A stretch of 64,000 bases of DNA from positions 434,001 to 498,000 of the forward strand of contig NZ_FCOE02000002.1 of assembly GCF_001544915.2 (NCBI RefSeq), in the 5' to 3' direction. How positions within the stretch are numbered: position 1 is the first letter of the stretch; each line of letters starts with the position of its first letter. The notes beneath the pieces were generated by a model. The model was not told the origin of the DNA, made no database searches, and saw only the letters and a list, made by a program, of their open reading frames with translations. The position numbers were made by a program, and so were the translations under genes. Of the stretch, positions 9,053 through 17,045 are shown piece after piece. Source of the DNA: Caballeronia pedi (GTDB lineage: Bacteria; Pseudomonadota; Gammaproteobacteria; Burkholderiales; Burkholderiaceae).

Positions 9053-10261
9053 TTGGCTGAACACGACCTAGAAAAACTCAAAATCGACCGGGGACCGTCC
9101 GCCGCCATGCCGCGACGCCGGCGCAACTGGCTTCGTTACGTCATCATCGCCGCGATTCTGCTCGCGCTCGTCGCCGTGGCGCTTCGTCTCACCGGCGCGC
9201 AAGCGGTGGAGACGGCCACCGTCACTTCGGTTTATCCGTCGCAGAGTTACACGCTGCTCAACGCCACCGGCTATGTCGTGCCGCAGCGCAAGGCGGCGGT
9301 CGCGTCGAAGGGGCAGGGACGCGTCGAATGGCTCGGCGTGCTCGAAGGCACGGTGGTGAAGGAAGGCCAGATCATCGCGCGGCTGGAGAGCAACGACGTC
9401 GCCGCTTCGCTTGCACAGGCGCAGGCGCAGGTAAAGGTCGCGCGCGCCAATCTGGAATTGCAACGCGCCGAGATAAAAAACGCCGAAGTCGATCTGCGGC
9501 GCTTCAAGATTCTCGCCCCGCAGGGCGCGATACCGGCGACGCAGTACGACGCCGCGCTCGCCCGCTTCGACAAGGCGCAGGCGTCCATCAACAGCGACCA
9601 GGCGGCGATCGTCGCCGCGCTCGCCAATGCGCAGGCCGCGCAAGTGGCCGTCGATCAGACGGTGATCCGCGCGCCCTTCGACGGCGTCGTGCTCGAAAAA
9701 CACGCGAACGTGGGCGACAACATCACGCCGTTTTCGTCGGCGTCGGACAGCAAGGGCGCGGTGGTCACCATCGCGGATATGAAGACGCTCGAAGTCGAAG
9801 CCGATGTCGCCGAATCGAACATCTCGCGCATCGCCGTCGAGCAGCCGTGCGAAATCCAGCTCGATGCGCTGCCCGACGTGCGTTTCGCGGGCCGCGTATC
9901 GCGCATCGTGCCGACGGTCGATCGCTCCAAGGCCACCGTGCTCGTGAAAGTGCGCTTCGTCGAGCGCGACGCGCGCGTGCTGCCCGAGATGTCCGCGAAG
10001 GTCGCGTTTCTCTCGAAGCCCGTGCCGCCCGAGGAGAAGAAGGCGGTTGTCGCGGTGCAGCCCAGCGCGGTCGTGACGCGTGATGGCAAGAAGGTGGTCT
10101 ACGCGATCGAGCACGACACCGCGCGCGAAGTGCCGGTGACGACGGGCGAGCGCATCGGCGATCTTCTCGCCGTGCAGGGCGTGAAGCCCGGCGACGTGCT
10201 CGTGCTGTCGCCCGGCGACAAGATCAAGGACGGCGCCAAGGTCACCTTGGCGAAGAAATAG
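9053..10261 (+). CDS. Membrane-fusion (HlyD/RND adaptor) periplasmic subunit of an ABC efflux system
   Basis: A periplasmic adaptor of about 402 residues. I chose the TTG at 9053 (protein AEHDLEKLKIDRG...) because this N-terminus matches what I know of such adaptors; an upstream GTG at 8957 would add 32 residues. A basic stretch and one membrane anchor (residues ~22-42) precede the lipoyl half-motif AVASKGQGRVEW, a helical hairpin (residues ~115-185), the second lipoyl half (VIRAPFDGVVLEKHANVGD) and beta-barrel domains. It is followed after one base by a LolD-like ATPase and then two FtsX-like permeases, so it belongs to a MacAB-type efflux or lipid-export complex. The cargo is unknown. Confidence 0.88.
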   Translation: MAEHDLEKLKIDRGPSAAMPRRRRNWLRYVIIAAILLALVAVALRLTGAQAVETATVTSVYPSQSYTLLNATGYVVPQRKAAVASKGQGRVEWLGVLEGTVVKEGQIIARLESNDVAASLAQAQAQVKVARANLELQRAEIKNAEVDLRRFKILAPQGAIPATQYDAALARFDKAQASINSDQAAIVAALANAQAAQVAVDQTVIRAPFDGVVLEKHANVGDNITPFSSASDSKGAVVTIADMKTLEVEADVAESNISRIAVEQPCEIQLDALPDVRFAGRVSRIVPTVDRSKATVLVKVRFVERDARVLPEMSAKVAFLSKPVPPEEKKAVVAVQPSAVVTRDGKKVVYAIEHDTAREVPVTTGERIGDLLAVQGVKPGDVLVLSPGDKIKDGAKVTLAKK

Positions 10262-10262
10262 C

Positions 10263-10955
10263 GTGAGCGCGCCGACTCTGGTGGAAATCAGCCACGTTGC
10301 GAAGTCGTATCGGCGTGGCGCGCAGACGGTGCCGGTGCTGACCGACATCACGCTGTCCATCGCGCAAGGGAATTTCGTCGCGTTGATGGGGCCGTCCGGT
10401 TCCGGCAAGAGCACGCTGCTCAATCTGATCGCGGGCATCGACCGGCCCGACAGTGGCGAGCTGCGCGTAGGCGGCCTCGATATCACGCGCCTGCCCGAAG
10501 CCGCGCTCGCGGACTGGCGCGCGGCGAATGTCGGCTTCATCTTCCAGTTCTATAACCTGATGCCGGTGTTGTCCGCGTTCGAGAACGTCGAGTTGCCGCT
10601 GATGCTCACGCGTCTCTCACGCCACGAACGGCGCGAGCGTGTCGCGATGGTGCTCGACATGGTCAACATGGCCGACCGCATGAGCCATTATCCGTCGGAG
10701 CTGTCGGGCGGGCAGCAGCAGCGCGTCGCGATCGCGCGGGCGCTGATTACCGATCCGACGCTGATCGTCGCCGACGAACCGACCGGCGATCTCGACCGCA
10801 ACTCCGCCGCCGATGTCCTCGCGATGCTCCAACGTCTCAACGACAAGCTCGGCAAGACCATCATCATGGTGACGCACGACGCGCACGCGGCCGGTGCTGC
10901 GAAGGCGCTCGTGCATCTGGAGAAGGGAGAGCTCATCGATGGCACCACGCCCTGA
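10263..10955 (+). CDS. ABC transporter ATP-binding protein, LolD/MacB type
   Basis: A 230-residue ATPase starting at a GTG one base after the adaptor stop. Walker A is GPSGSGKS near residue 41, the signature LSGGQQQR near 143 and Walker B with EPTGDLDR near 165. The EPTGDLD extension and the FNL-type Q-loop (FQFYNLMP) mark the LolD/MacB/FtsE group, which works with FtsX-like permeases rather than with classical importers. It drives the two permeases encoded next. Confidence 0.93.
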   Translation: MSAPTLVEISHVAKSYRRGAQTVPVLTDITLSIAQGNFVALMGPSGSGKSTLLNLIAGIDRPDSGELRVGGLDITRLPEAALADWRAANVGFIFQFYNLMPVLSAFENVELPLMLTRLSRHERRERVAMVLDMVNMADRMSHYPSELSGGQQQRVAIARALITDPTLIVADEPTGDLDRNSAADVLAMLQRLNDKLGKTIIMVTHDAHAAGAAKALVHLEKGELIDGTTP

Positions 10956-10961
10956 GTCGCC

Positions 10962-12116
10962 ATGTTCGTGCTCAAGCTGATCCTGCGCAACGCGCTGCGT
11001 CACAAGCTGCGCACCACGCTGACGGTGCTCGGCCTCACCATCGCCGTGCTCGCCTACGGCCTGCTGCATACGGTCGTGGATGCGTGGTACGCGGGCGCAT
11101 CGGCGGCGTCGAACGCGCGGCTCGTCACGCGCAACGCGATCTCCCTCGTGTTTCCGCTGCCGCTCGCGTACGAGAATCGCATTCGCGGCGTCGACGGCGT
11201 GACGCTCGTCGCGCGCTCGAACTGGTTCGGCGGCGTCTATCGCGATCCGAAGAACTTCTTCGCGCAGTTCGCCGTGTCGGACAACTATCTCGATCTGTAT
11301 CCCGAGTTCATCGTCTCCGAGCAGGCGCGCGCGGACTATCGGCGCGATCGCAAGGGCGCGCTCATCGGCCGGCAGCTCGCGGACCAATACGGCTTCAAGG
11401 TCGGCGACGTCATTCCCCTCAAGGGCACGATCTATCCGGGAACGTGGGACTTCGTCGTGCGCGGCATCATGGAAGGGCGCGACGAATCGACCATCACGCG
11501 GCAACTCATCTTTCACTATGACTATCTGAACGAGACGATCCGCAAGACGACCAAACGCACTGTCGATCAGGTCGGCGTGTACGTGGTCGGCATCAAGGAT
11601 CCGGACGAAGCCGCGATCGTCTCGCGCAACATCGACAACGTCTTCAAAAACTCGCTCGCCGAAACGCTCACCGAAACGGAGCAGGCGTTTCAACTCGGCT
11701 TCGTCGCGATGTCGAATCAGATCATCGCGGCGATACGCGTGGTGTCCTACGTAGTGATCCTTATCATCATGGCCGTGATGGCGAACGCGATGGCCATGAG
11801 CGCGCGCGAGCGCACCACCGAATACGCGACCCTGAAGGCGCTCGGCTTCGGTCCGGGCTTCCTCTCGATGCTCGTATTCGGCGAATCGTTCGCGATCTGC
11901 GCGATCGGCGGCGGCATCGGCATTCTGGCTACGCCGCCCGCCGCCGAAGTCTTCAAGCACGCGACGGGCGGCGTGTTCCCGGTCTTCATGGTGTCGCACG
12001 AGACCATGCTGTTGCAGGCCGCGTGCGCCTTCGCGGTCGCGATGGCGGCGGCGATCGTGCCGGCGGTGCAGGCGAGCCGCGTGCGCATCGTCGAAGGCCT
12101 GCGGGCGATCGGCTGA
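10962..12116 (+). CDS. FtsX/MacB-type ABC permease (first of two)
   Basis: A 384-residue inner-membrane protein with the MacB-family layout: one N-terminal span (residues ~15-38), a large periplasmic domain (MacB_PCD, ~40-260) and three C-terminal spans forming the FtsX domain. The cytoplasmic loop MSARERTTEYATLKALGFGPGF is the usual ATPase-coupling helix, and the C-terminus ASRVRIVEGLRAIG is typical of the family. It begins six bases after the ATPase gene and ends nine bases before the second permease. Substrate unknown. Confidence 0.9.
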   Translation: MFVLKLILRNALRHKLRTTLTVLGLTIAVLAYGLLHTVVDAWYAGASAASNARLVTRNAISLVFPLPLAYENRIRGVDGVTLVARSNWFGGVYRDPKNFFAQFAVSDNYLDLYPEFIVSEQARADYRRDRKGALIGRQLADQYGFKVGDVIPLKGTIYPGTWDFVVRGIMEGRDESTITRQLIFHYDYLNETIRKTTKRTVDQVGVYVVGIKDPDEAAIVSRNIDNVFKNSLAETLTETEQAFQLGFVAMSNQIIAAIRVVSYVVILIIMAVMANAMAMSARERTTEYATLKALGFGPGFLSMLVFGESFAICAIGGGIGILATPPAAEVFKHATGGVFPVFMVSHETMLLQAACAFAVAMAAAIVPAVQASRVRIVEGLRAIG

Positions 12117-12125
12117 GGACGCGCA

Positions 12126-13292
12126 ATGGCCATTCCCGTTTCCTACGTCGCACGCAATCTCTGGGCGCGCCGTCTCACGACGATGCTGACCGCAGGCGGC
12201 CTCGCGCTCGTCGTGTTCGTGTTCGCGACCGTGCTGATGCTCGATGCCGGCCTCAAGAAGACGCTCGTCTCCACCGGCGAGCGCGACAACGTGGTCGTGA
12301 TCCGCAAGGGCGCGGAAACGGAGATTCAGAGCGCGATCGACCGCAATCAGGCGAACGTGATGGAGATGCATCCGTCGGTCGCGATGAACGGCGACGGCGC
12401 GCCGCTCGCATCGAAGGAAACCGTGGTGCTGATCTCGCTCACCAAGCTCGCCACGAACACGCCCGCGAACGTGGTGATTCGCGGTGTCTCGCCGATGGGC
12501 GTCGAATTGCGTCCCCAAGTGAAGCTCACGGCGGGGCGCATGTTCAGGCGCGGGTCGTCGGAGATCATCGTCGGCAGCAGCATCGCGAAGGGTTTCGGCG
12601 GCACGCGCATCGGCGATCATCTGCGGTTCGCGCAGCGCGACTGGACGGTGGTCGGCCACTTCGATGCCGGCGGCAGCGGCTTCGATTCGGAAATCTGGGG
12701 CGACGTCGACCAGTTGATGCAGTCGTTCCGCCGCACGAGCTATTCGTCGATGGTCGTACGGCTCGCGCGCAGCGATGCGTTCGAGCGCTTCAAAGCCGAT
12801 ATCGACGTGGACCCGCGCCTCGCTGACGAAGCCAAGCGCGAGCAGGTCTTTTACGGCGATCAGTCGAAGGCGCTATCGACCTTCATCAATATTCTCGGCA
12901 TCACGCTGTCGAGCATCTTCTCGGTCGCGGCGATGATCGGCGCGATGATCACGATGTACGCGTCGGTGGCGAATCGCGTCGCGGAAATCGGAACGTTGCG
13001 CGCGCTCGGCTTCAAGCGCTTCGACGTGCTCGGCGCGTTCCTGCTCGAAGCGTTGTTGCTCGGGCTCGTCGGCGGGGTGGCGGGGCTGGGTTGCGCCGCG
13101 CTCATGCAGTTCGCCTCGTTCTCGACGACCAATTTTCAGACGTTTGCGGATCTCTCGTTTCGCTTCATTCTGACGCCTTCGGTGGTCGCGCAGACGCTCG
13201 GGTTTTCGCTCGTGATGGGATTGGTTGGCGGTTTCCTGCCGGCGTTGCGGGCTTCCAGGATGAATATCGTCGAGGCGTTGCGGGCGCGATGA
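12126..13292 (+). CDS. FtsX/MacB-type ABC permease (second of two)
   Basis: A 388-residue paralogue of the preceding permease with the same order of domains: N-terminal span, periplasmic MacB_PCD domain with SVAMNGDGAPLAS, then three spans. The coupling loop VANRVAEIGTLRALGFKRFDV and the end ASRMNIVEALRAR repeat the pattern of its neighbour. Two different permeases probably form a heterodimer, as in other adaptor-ATPase-permease-permease operons of Proteobacteria. It is the last gene of the operon; a gap of 101 bases follows. Confidence 0.9.
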   Translation: MAIPVSYVARNLWARRLTTMLTAGGLALVVFVFATVLMLDAGLKKTLVSTGERDNVVVIRKGAETEIQSAIDRNQANVMEMHPSVAMNGDGAPLASKETVVLISLTKLATNTPANVVIRGVSPMGVELRPQVKLTAGRMFRRGSSEIIVGSSIAKGFGGTRIGDHLRFAQRDWTVVGHFDAGGSGFDSEIWGDVDQLMQSFRRTSYSSMVVRLARSDAFERFKADIDVDPRLADEAKREQVFYGDQSKALSTFINILGITLSSIFSVAAMIGAMITMYASVANRVAEIGTLRALGFKRFDVLGAFLLEALLLGLVGGVAGLGCAALMQFASFSTTNFQTFADLSFRFILTPSVVAQTLGFSLVMGLVGGFLPALRASRMNIVEALRAR

Positions 13293-13333
13293 TTCGATTT
13301 CGTCGAACGGTCGGTGCTGAACTATTCAATTTT

Positions 13334-13375
13334 CGGGATCGATAGCGCGGCGTAGAGTGGGATGCACCGATCCCG
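13334..13375 (+). promoter_or_regulatory. Inverted repeat upstream of the tautomerase gene
   Basis: CGGGATCG and CGATCCCG form a perfect 8-bp dyad separated by 26 bases, ending 18 bases before the tautomerase start and just ahead of its AAGGAG ribosome-binding site. It could be an operator or a leader hairpin. No T-run follows, so I do not call it a terminator. Confidence 0.3.
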
Positions 13376-13393
13376 CTTCGAAGGAGAATCACC

Positions 13394-13786
13394 ATGCCGC
13401 TCGTCAGAATCTCGCTCGTGAAAGGCAAGCCGCGCGACCACATCCGCGCGATCTCGGACGGCGTCCACGAGGCGCTCGTCGAAGCCTTCAAGGTTCCCGC
13501 CGACGATCGCTTCCAACTGATCCAGCAATACGATCGCGACGATTTCATTTACGATCCGGGCTATCTGGGCGTGGAACGAAGCGACGACGTCGTGTTCATT
13601 CACATCACCGCGAGCGACTGGCGCGACCTGGCGACCAAGAAAGCGTTCTACAAGACGCTGGCCGCGAAGCTCGCTGCATCGCCCGGCTTGCGGCCCGAGG
13701 ACGTGATGATCGTGCTCGCGCCGAATCGCCGCGAAGACTGGTCTTTCGGACGCGGACTCGCGCAGTATGTGGAGGACGCGGCCTGA
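13394..13786 (+). CDS. Tautomerase-family protein (malonate semialdehyde decarboxylase-like size)
   Basis: A 130-residue cytoplasmic protein whose sequence begins M-P-L-V-R, so processing exposes the N-terminal proline that acts as general base in the tautomerase superfamily. At this length it resembles the double-module MSAD/cis-CaaD-like group and not the 62-residue 4-OT subunits. FIHITASDWRDLATKKAFYKTLAAKLA is the amphipathic helix and strand pair of the fold. An AAGGAG ribosome-binding site lies nine bases before the ATG. It is followed 28 bases later by a GFA protein. The exact substrate (an enol, or a halo or semialdehyde acid) cannot be assigned. Confidence 0.85.
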   Translation: MPLVRISLVKGKPRDHIRAISDGVHEALVEAFKVPADDRFQLIQQYDRDDFIYDPGYLGVERSDDVVFIHITASDWRDLATKKAFYKTLAAKLAASPGLRPEDVMIVLAPNRREDWSFGRGLAQYVEDAA

Positions 13787-13814
13787 ACCCGACACCAAGG
13801 GAGACACACCGACG

Positions 13815-14186
13815 ATGAACCCGACCACCCTGAAAGGCGCATGCCATTGCGGCGCGGTCACCTTTGAAGCCGATACGCCGTCCGAGCCCGCCGTGCGCTG
13901 CAATTGCAGTCTGTGCAGGCGGCGCGGCGCGGTAATGTCGCCGCCGTTTCCCAGGGACCGGCTGCGCATTCTTTCAGGCGAGAATGAACTCGCGTTGTAC
14001 GAGTTCAACACTCAGGTCGCGAAGCATTTCTTCTGCAAGCGCTGTGGGATTTACACATTCCATCAGACGCGATCGAATCCGGACATGTGGCGCGTGAACC
14101 TCGGCTGCATCGACGGCGTCGACGCGTATTCGCTCGACGCGCCCGTAGCGGACGGCGCGAGCCACTCCGTCGTCGGAAAGCCATAG
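13815..14186 (+). CDS. GFA family (glutathione-dependent formaldehyde-activating / CENP-V fold) Zn protein
   Basis: A 123-residue Cys-rich protein of the Mss4-like fold. Metal-binding cysteines are visible as CHCG (residues ~10-13), CNCSLC (~29-34) and FCKRCG (~75-80), the three-part pattern of the Gfa family. The enzyme Gfa joins formaldehyde to glutathione, but most short family members have unknown function. The start is the ATG at 13815; the frame is open further upstream, but that would run into the tautomerase gene. It may be co-transcribed with the tautomerase gene. Confidence 0.85.
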   Translation: MNPTTLKGACHCGAVTFEADTPSEPAVRCNCSLCRRRGAVMSPPFPRDRLRILSGENELALYEFNTQVAKHFFCKRCGIYTFHQTRSNPDMWRVNLGCIDGVDAYSLDAPVADGASHSVVGKP

Positions 14187-14205
14187 CAGCGCCCCTTGTG
14201 AGTGA

Positions 14206-14241
14206 GGGTGCGGGAACGACATATGCTATTTCCCGGCACCC
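14206..14241 (+). terminator. Hairpin downstream of the GFA gene
   Basis: GGGTGCGGGAA (14206-14216) pairs with TTCCCGGCACCC (14230-14241) as an 11-bp stem with one bulged G and a 13-base loop. It lies 20 bases after the GFA stop. No T-run follows, so it is at best a weak terminator or a 3'-end-stabilising structure. Confidence 0.35.
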
Positions 14242-14328
14242 ACGGGTCGTTCGCATTCGAACTCTTCAAACGCAACCGCGTTTTCCGGCGAACGGCGTTC
14301 GATAACAATACTCACATGGTGCGCCGGC

Positions 14329-15798
14329 ATGGCTCAGAAACCCCCACACGAACCCGACGCGGTACGCCGCCGCCTGCTTGCCGCGCTCGCCAGCTCGGCC
14401 ATGCTGTCTGCGTGCGGCGGCGGTGGCAGTGACGACGACTCCGGCGCTGTCACGCCGACGAGCACCATCGGCGACATTCCGCCTGACCGCGCGAATCTGC
14501 CGCGCCCCGCGTTACCCGCGCCGGCGACCTCGGGCATCGATCACATCGTGCTAGTCACGATGGAGAACCGTTCCTTCGATCACATGCTCGGCTGGGTGCC
14601 CGGCGTGGAAGGCGTGCAGGCGGGCAGGCAGTTCACCGACGCATTCGGCGCAACGCAACCGACATTCCCGCTGTCCGCCAATGCGGCCTTCGGCTTTCAG
14701 AGCTGCCAGTTCGCGGACCCCGATCACGAATACGACGCGGGCCGCACGCATCTCGCGAACGGCGCGATGAACGGCTTTCTGCTCACGCCCGATACGAACA
14801 AGACGCGCGGCGATCTGCTGCCGATCGGTTACTTCACGGGCAGCGACCTCGATTTCTATCGCCAGGCCGTCACGCAATACACCGTCTGCGATTACTACAT
14901 GAGCGGCATTCTCTCCGATACGTTTCCGAACCGCGTCTATCTGCATAGTGGCGAGACGGACCGCCTGAAAGACACGCTCGACACATCGTCGCTATCGACG
15001 ATCTGGGACCGTCTCGACGCGAAGAACGTGTCGTCGAAGTACTACTTCCACGACGTTCCGTTCACGGCGCTCTATGGCACGCGCTATGTCGGCCGCTCGA
15101 AACTTTTCGCCGAGTTCCTGTCCGATGCGGCGGGAGGCAATCTGCCGTCGTTCTGCATGGTCGATCCAAGTTTTGGCGGCGAGGCGAACGGGACCTCCAA
15201 CGACGACCATCCGCATGCGGACGTGCGCAATGGTCAGGCGCTGCTCGGGCAGATCTACGAAGCGCTGCGCACGAGCCCGAACTGGAGCACGACGCTCATG
15301 ATCATCGTCTACGACGAGTGGGGCGGCTTCTTCGAGCACGTCGCGCCGCCGGTCAAGTCGCTGTCGTCGGCGGAACAGAAGCTCGGCAACGATGGCCGCC
15401 TCGGCTTTCGCGTGCCCTGCATGCTGCTCGGGCCGCGCGTGCGCGCGAACAACGTCGCGCGCTATCCGTTCGATCCGAGTTCGATTCATCAACTGATCGC
15501 GTGGCGCTTCGGGCTCGATCCGCTGGGCGTGCGCGCGAGCGATCCGACGACGTTCAACATGGCCTACGCACTCGACCTGAGCGACGCGCCGCGCACCGAT
15601 GCGCCGGCGCTCACGGTGGCGCAAGGACCGTTCGGCTTCGCATGCTCCAACACGCCTGCGGCCGGATCGGGAATCGGCACTGTCGACAATTCGCGGACGG
15701 CGAAAGCAGCGGAGGGCGCATCGCAGACGCCGACACCGGGCGGTCGTTTTGCCGATTTGCGCACCAAGGCGATGGCGCTCGGATTTCCGTCCGAGTGA
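14329..15798 (+). CDS. Phosphoesterase family lipoprotein (acid phosphatase / phospholipase C-like)
   Basis: A 489-residue exported hydrolase of the phospholipase C/acid phosphatase AcpA family (PF04185). The N-terminus RRRLLAALASSAMLSAC carries a lipobox LSAC, so it is probably a lipoprotein, followed by a Gly/Ser/Asp linker. Catalytic-type motifs are MENRSFDHMLG (nucleophile region, residue ~80), DHPHADV near 292 and DEWGGFFEHV near 328. It lacks the C-terminal DUF756 domains of true PLCs, which fits an acid phosphatase of the AcpA type. It stands alone, with 142 bases before and 261 after. Confidence 0.85.
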   Translation: MAQKPPHEPDAVRRRLLAALASSAMLSACGGGGSDDDSGAVTPTSTIGDIPPDRANLPRPALPAPATSGIDHIVLVTMENRSFDHMLGWVPGVEGVQAGRQFTDAFGATQPTFPLSANAAFGFQSCQFADPDHEYDAGRTHLANGAMNGFLLTPDTNKTRGDLLPIGYFTGSDLDFYRQAVTQYTVCDYYMSGILSDTFPNRVYLHSGETDRLKDTLDTSSLSTIWDRLDAKNVSSKYYFHDVPFTALYGTRYVGRSKLFAEFLSDAAGGNLPSFCMVDPSFGGEANGTSNDDHPHADVRNGQALLGQIYEALRTSPNWSTTLMIIVYDEWGGFFEHVAPPVKSLSSAEQKLGNDGRLGFRVPCMLLGPRVRANNVARYPFDPSSIHQLIAWRFGLDPLGVRASDPTTFNMAYALDLSDAPRTDAPALTVAQGPFGFACSNTPAAGSGIGTVDNSRTAKAAEGASQTPTPGGRFADLRTKAMALGFPSE

Positions 15799-16059
15799 CG
15801 CTATGCGACGTGAGGCATTCTGCATAACGCATGCAATAAACCAATAAACAAGTGAAGACGTCCCTCATTGTCGCGCTTCGGAAACTCACGGTCGCCGATC
15901 GCGAATAGATGCTCGAGCGGTGCACCGATTGCAGGTTCCGGAATAATTTCAATTGCTCAGTCGAGCAGGCGCATGACCGGCCTGCCGCGCATGCCGCGCG
16001 CGCCTTTACAAAGCAGCTCAATTCCAATATTGCTGGAGGCAAGCTCGCGGAGGTGAAGC
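15799..16059. other. Intergenic region, no gene seen
   Basis: This 261-base stretch between the phosphoesterase gene and the channel-like gene has small open frames, none with a convincing start or domain. An AT-richer patch (around 15825-15850 and 15950) could carry the promoter of the downstream gene. Its ribosome-binding site GCGGAGG is just before 16060. Confidence 0.4.
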
Positions 16060-17043
16060 ATGAGAAGTCAGTTGAGCCCACGACAGCGCAGGCCCCATGG
16101 ACGCCTGCGAACGCTGGTCGTGGCAGCGGCGGCGCTGCTCGGCGCGGGCAGCGCGTCGGCGACGGAAGGCGCGCTCGGGCGGCCCGTCGCGGGAACGAGC
16201 GTGCTGTCCGGCGTGGGCATCGTGCCTACCGAACCGGTGTGGATCGCGAGCCTGGAGACGCTCTATCTCGATGGCTCGATCAGCAGCAACCGGCAAGTGC
16301 CGATCGCGGGCCAGCGCTCGCTCGGCCTGGAGGGCGAACTGTCGCTCACGCTCGCGAGCCTGCTGAAAGTGTGGGGCAGTTACGGTGGCTGGGCGTTCGC
16401 ATCGGGCATCACGCTGCCTTACGTGTGGGAGAAAGTGTCGGGCACCTTCGCCGTCGGCCAGCTCACCCGCACGACGAGCGATCGCGCGTCGAATCTCTAC
16501 GACATGCTCTTCACGCCGATCGAGGCCGGCTACCACTTCTCGGAGACCGATCACATCGCGTTGTCCTTCAACATCTGGGCGCCGACCGGCAACTATGAAG
16601 CGGGCGCGCTCGCGAATCCTAGCCTCAACAACTGGACCTTCGTGCCGCAGATCGCCTATACGAAGCTCGTGCCGAAGTACGGCCTCGAATTCGATGCGGT
16701 GATGGGCGTCCAGTTCTACACGAAGAACAACGCGACGAACTATCAGAACGCGCCCCTGTTCACGCTCGATGTGATGGGTCTGAAGAAGTTCGCGAACGGC
16801 TTCGGCATGGGCGTCGTGATGGGCACGGTGCAGCAGTTGGGCCACGACACCGGCCCGACCGCGGATCGGCTCGACGGCTTCGTCGGACACGACTTCACGG
16901 TCGGCCCGATCGTCACGTACGAGACCAAGCTCGGCGGCAAGGCCCCGCTGTCCGCGAGCCTGCGCTGGGTGCCTTCGGTCACGAGCACCAACCGGCTCAA
17001 GAGCACGAAGACCTTCATGGCGACGGCCACGCTCGTGTTCTGA
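16060..17043 (+). CDS. Outer-membrane transporter, phenol-degradation MetA-like (PF13557) beta-barrel
   Basis: A 327-residue exported protein with an N-terminal signal peptide (basic residues 1-16, hydrophobic core to GSASA, cleavage near residue 35). The rest has alternating beta-strands and aromatic girdle residues and ends in TATLVF with a C-terminal Phe, the classic outer-membrane barrel signature. The family, named for its place in phenol-degradation meta operons, is thought to pass hydrophobic compounds across the outer membrane. A good GGAGG site precedes the ATG. It ends only two bases from the convergent spermidine-synthase-like gene. Confidence 0.8.
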   Translation: MRSQLSPRQRRPHGRLRTLVVAAAALLGAGSASATEGALGRPVAGTSVLSGVGIVPTEPVWIASLETLYLDGSISSNRQVPIAGQRSLGLEGELSLTLASLLKVWGSYGGWAFASGITLPYVWEKVSGTFAVGQLTRTTSDRASNLYDMLFTPIEAGYHFSETDHIALSFNIWAPTGNYEAGALANPSLNNWTFVPQIAYTKLVPKYGLEFDAVMGVQFYTKNNATNYQNAPLFTLDVMGLKKFANGFGMGVVMGTVQQLGHDTGPTADRLDGFVGHDFTVGPIVTYETKLGGKAPLSASLRWVPSVTSTNRLKSTKTFMATATLVF

Positions 17044-17045
17044 TT

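Noticed and set aside
9068-10540. Long minus-strand open frame opposite the efflux adaptor gene
   Set aside because: It is a GC-driven antisense frame with low-complexity Arg/His composition; the plus-strand adaptor is well supported.
14206-14241. A bona fide intrinsic terminator after the GFA gene
   Set aside because: The stem is good, but there is no T-run on either strand, so it was kept only as a weak terminator call.
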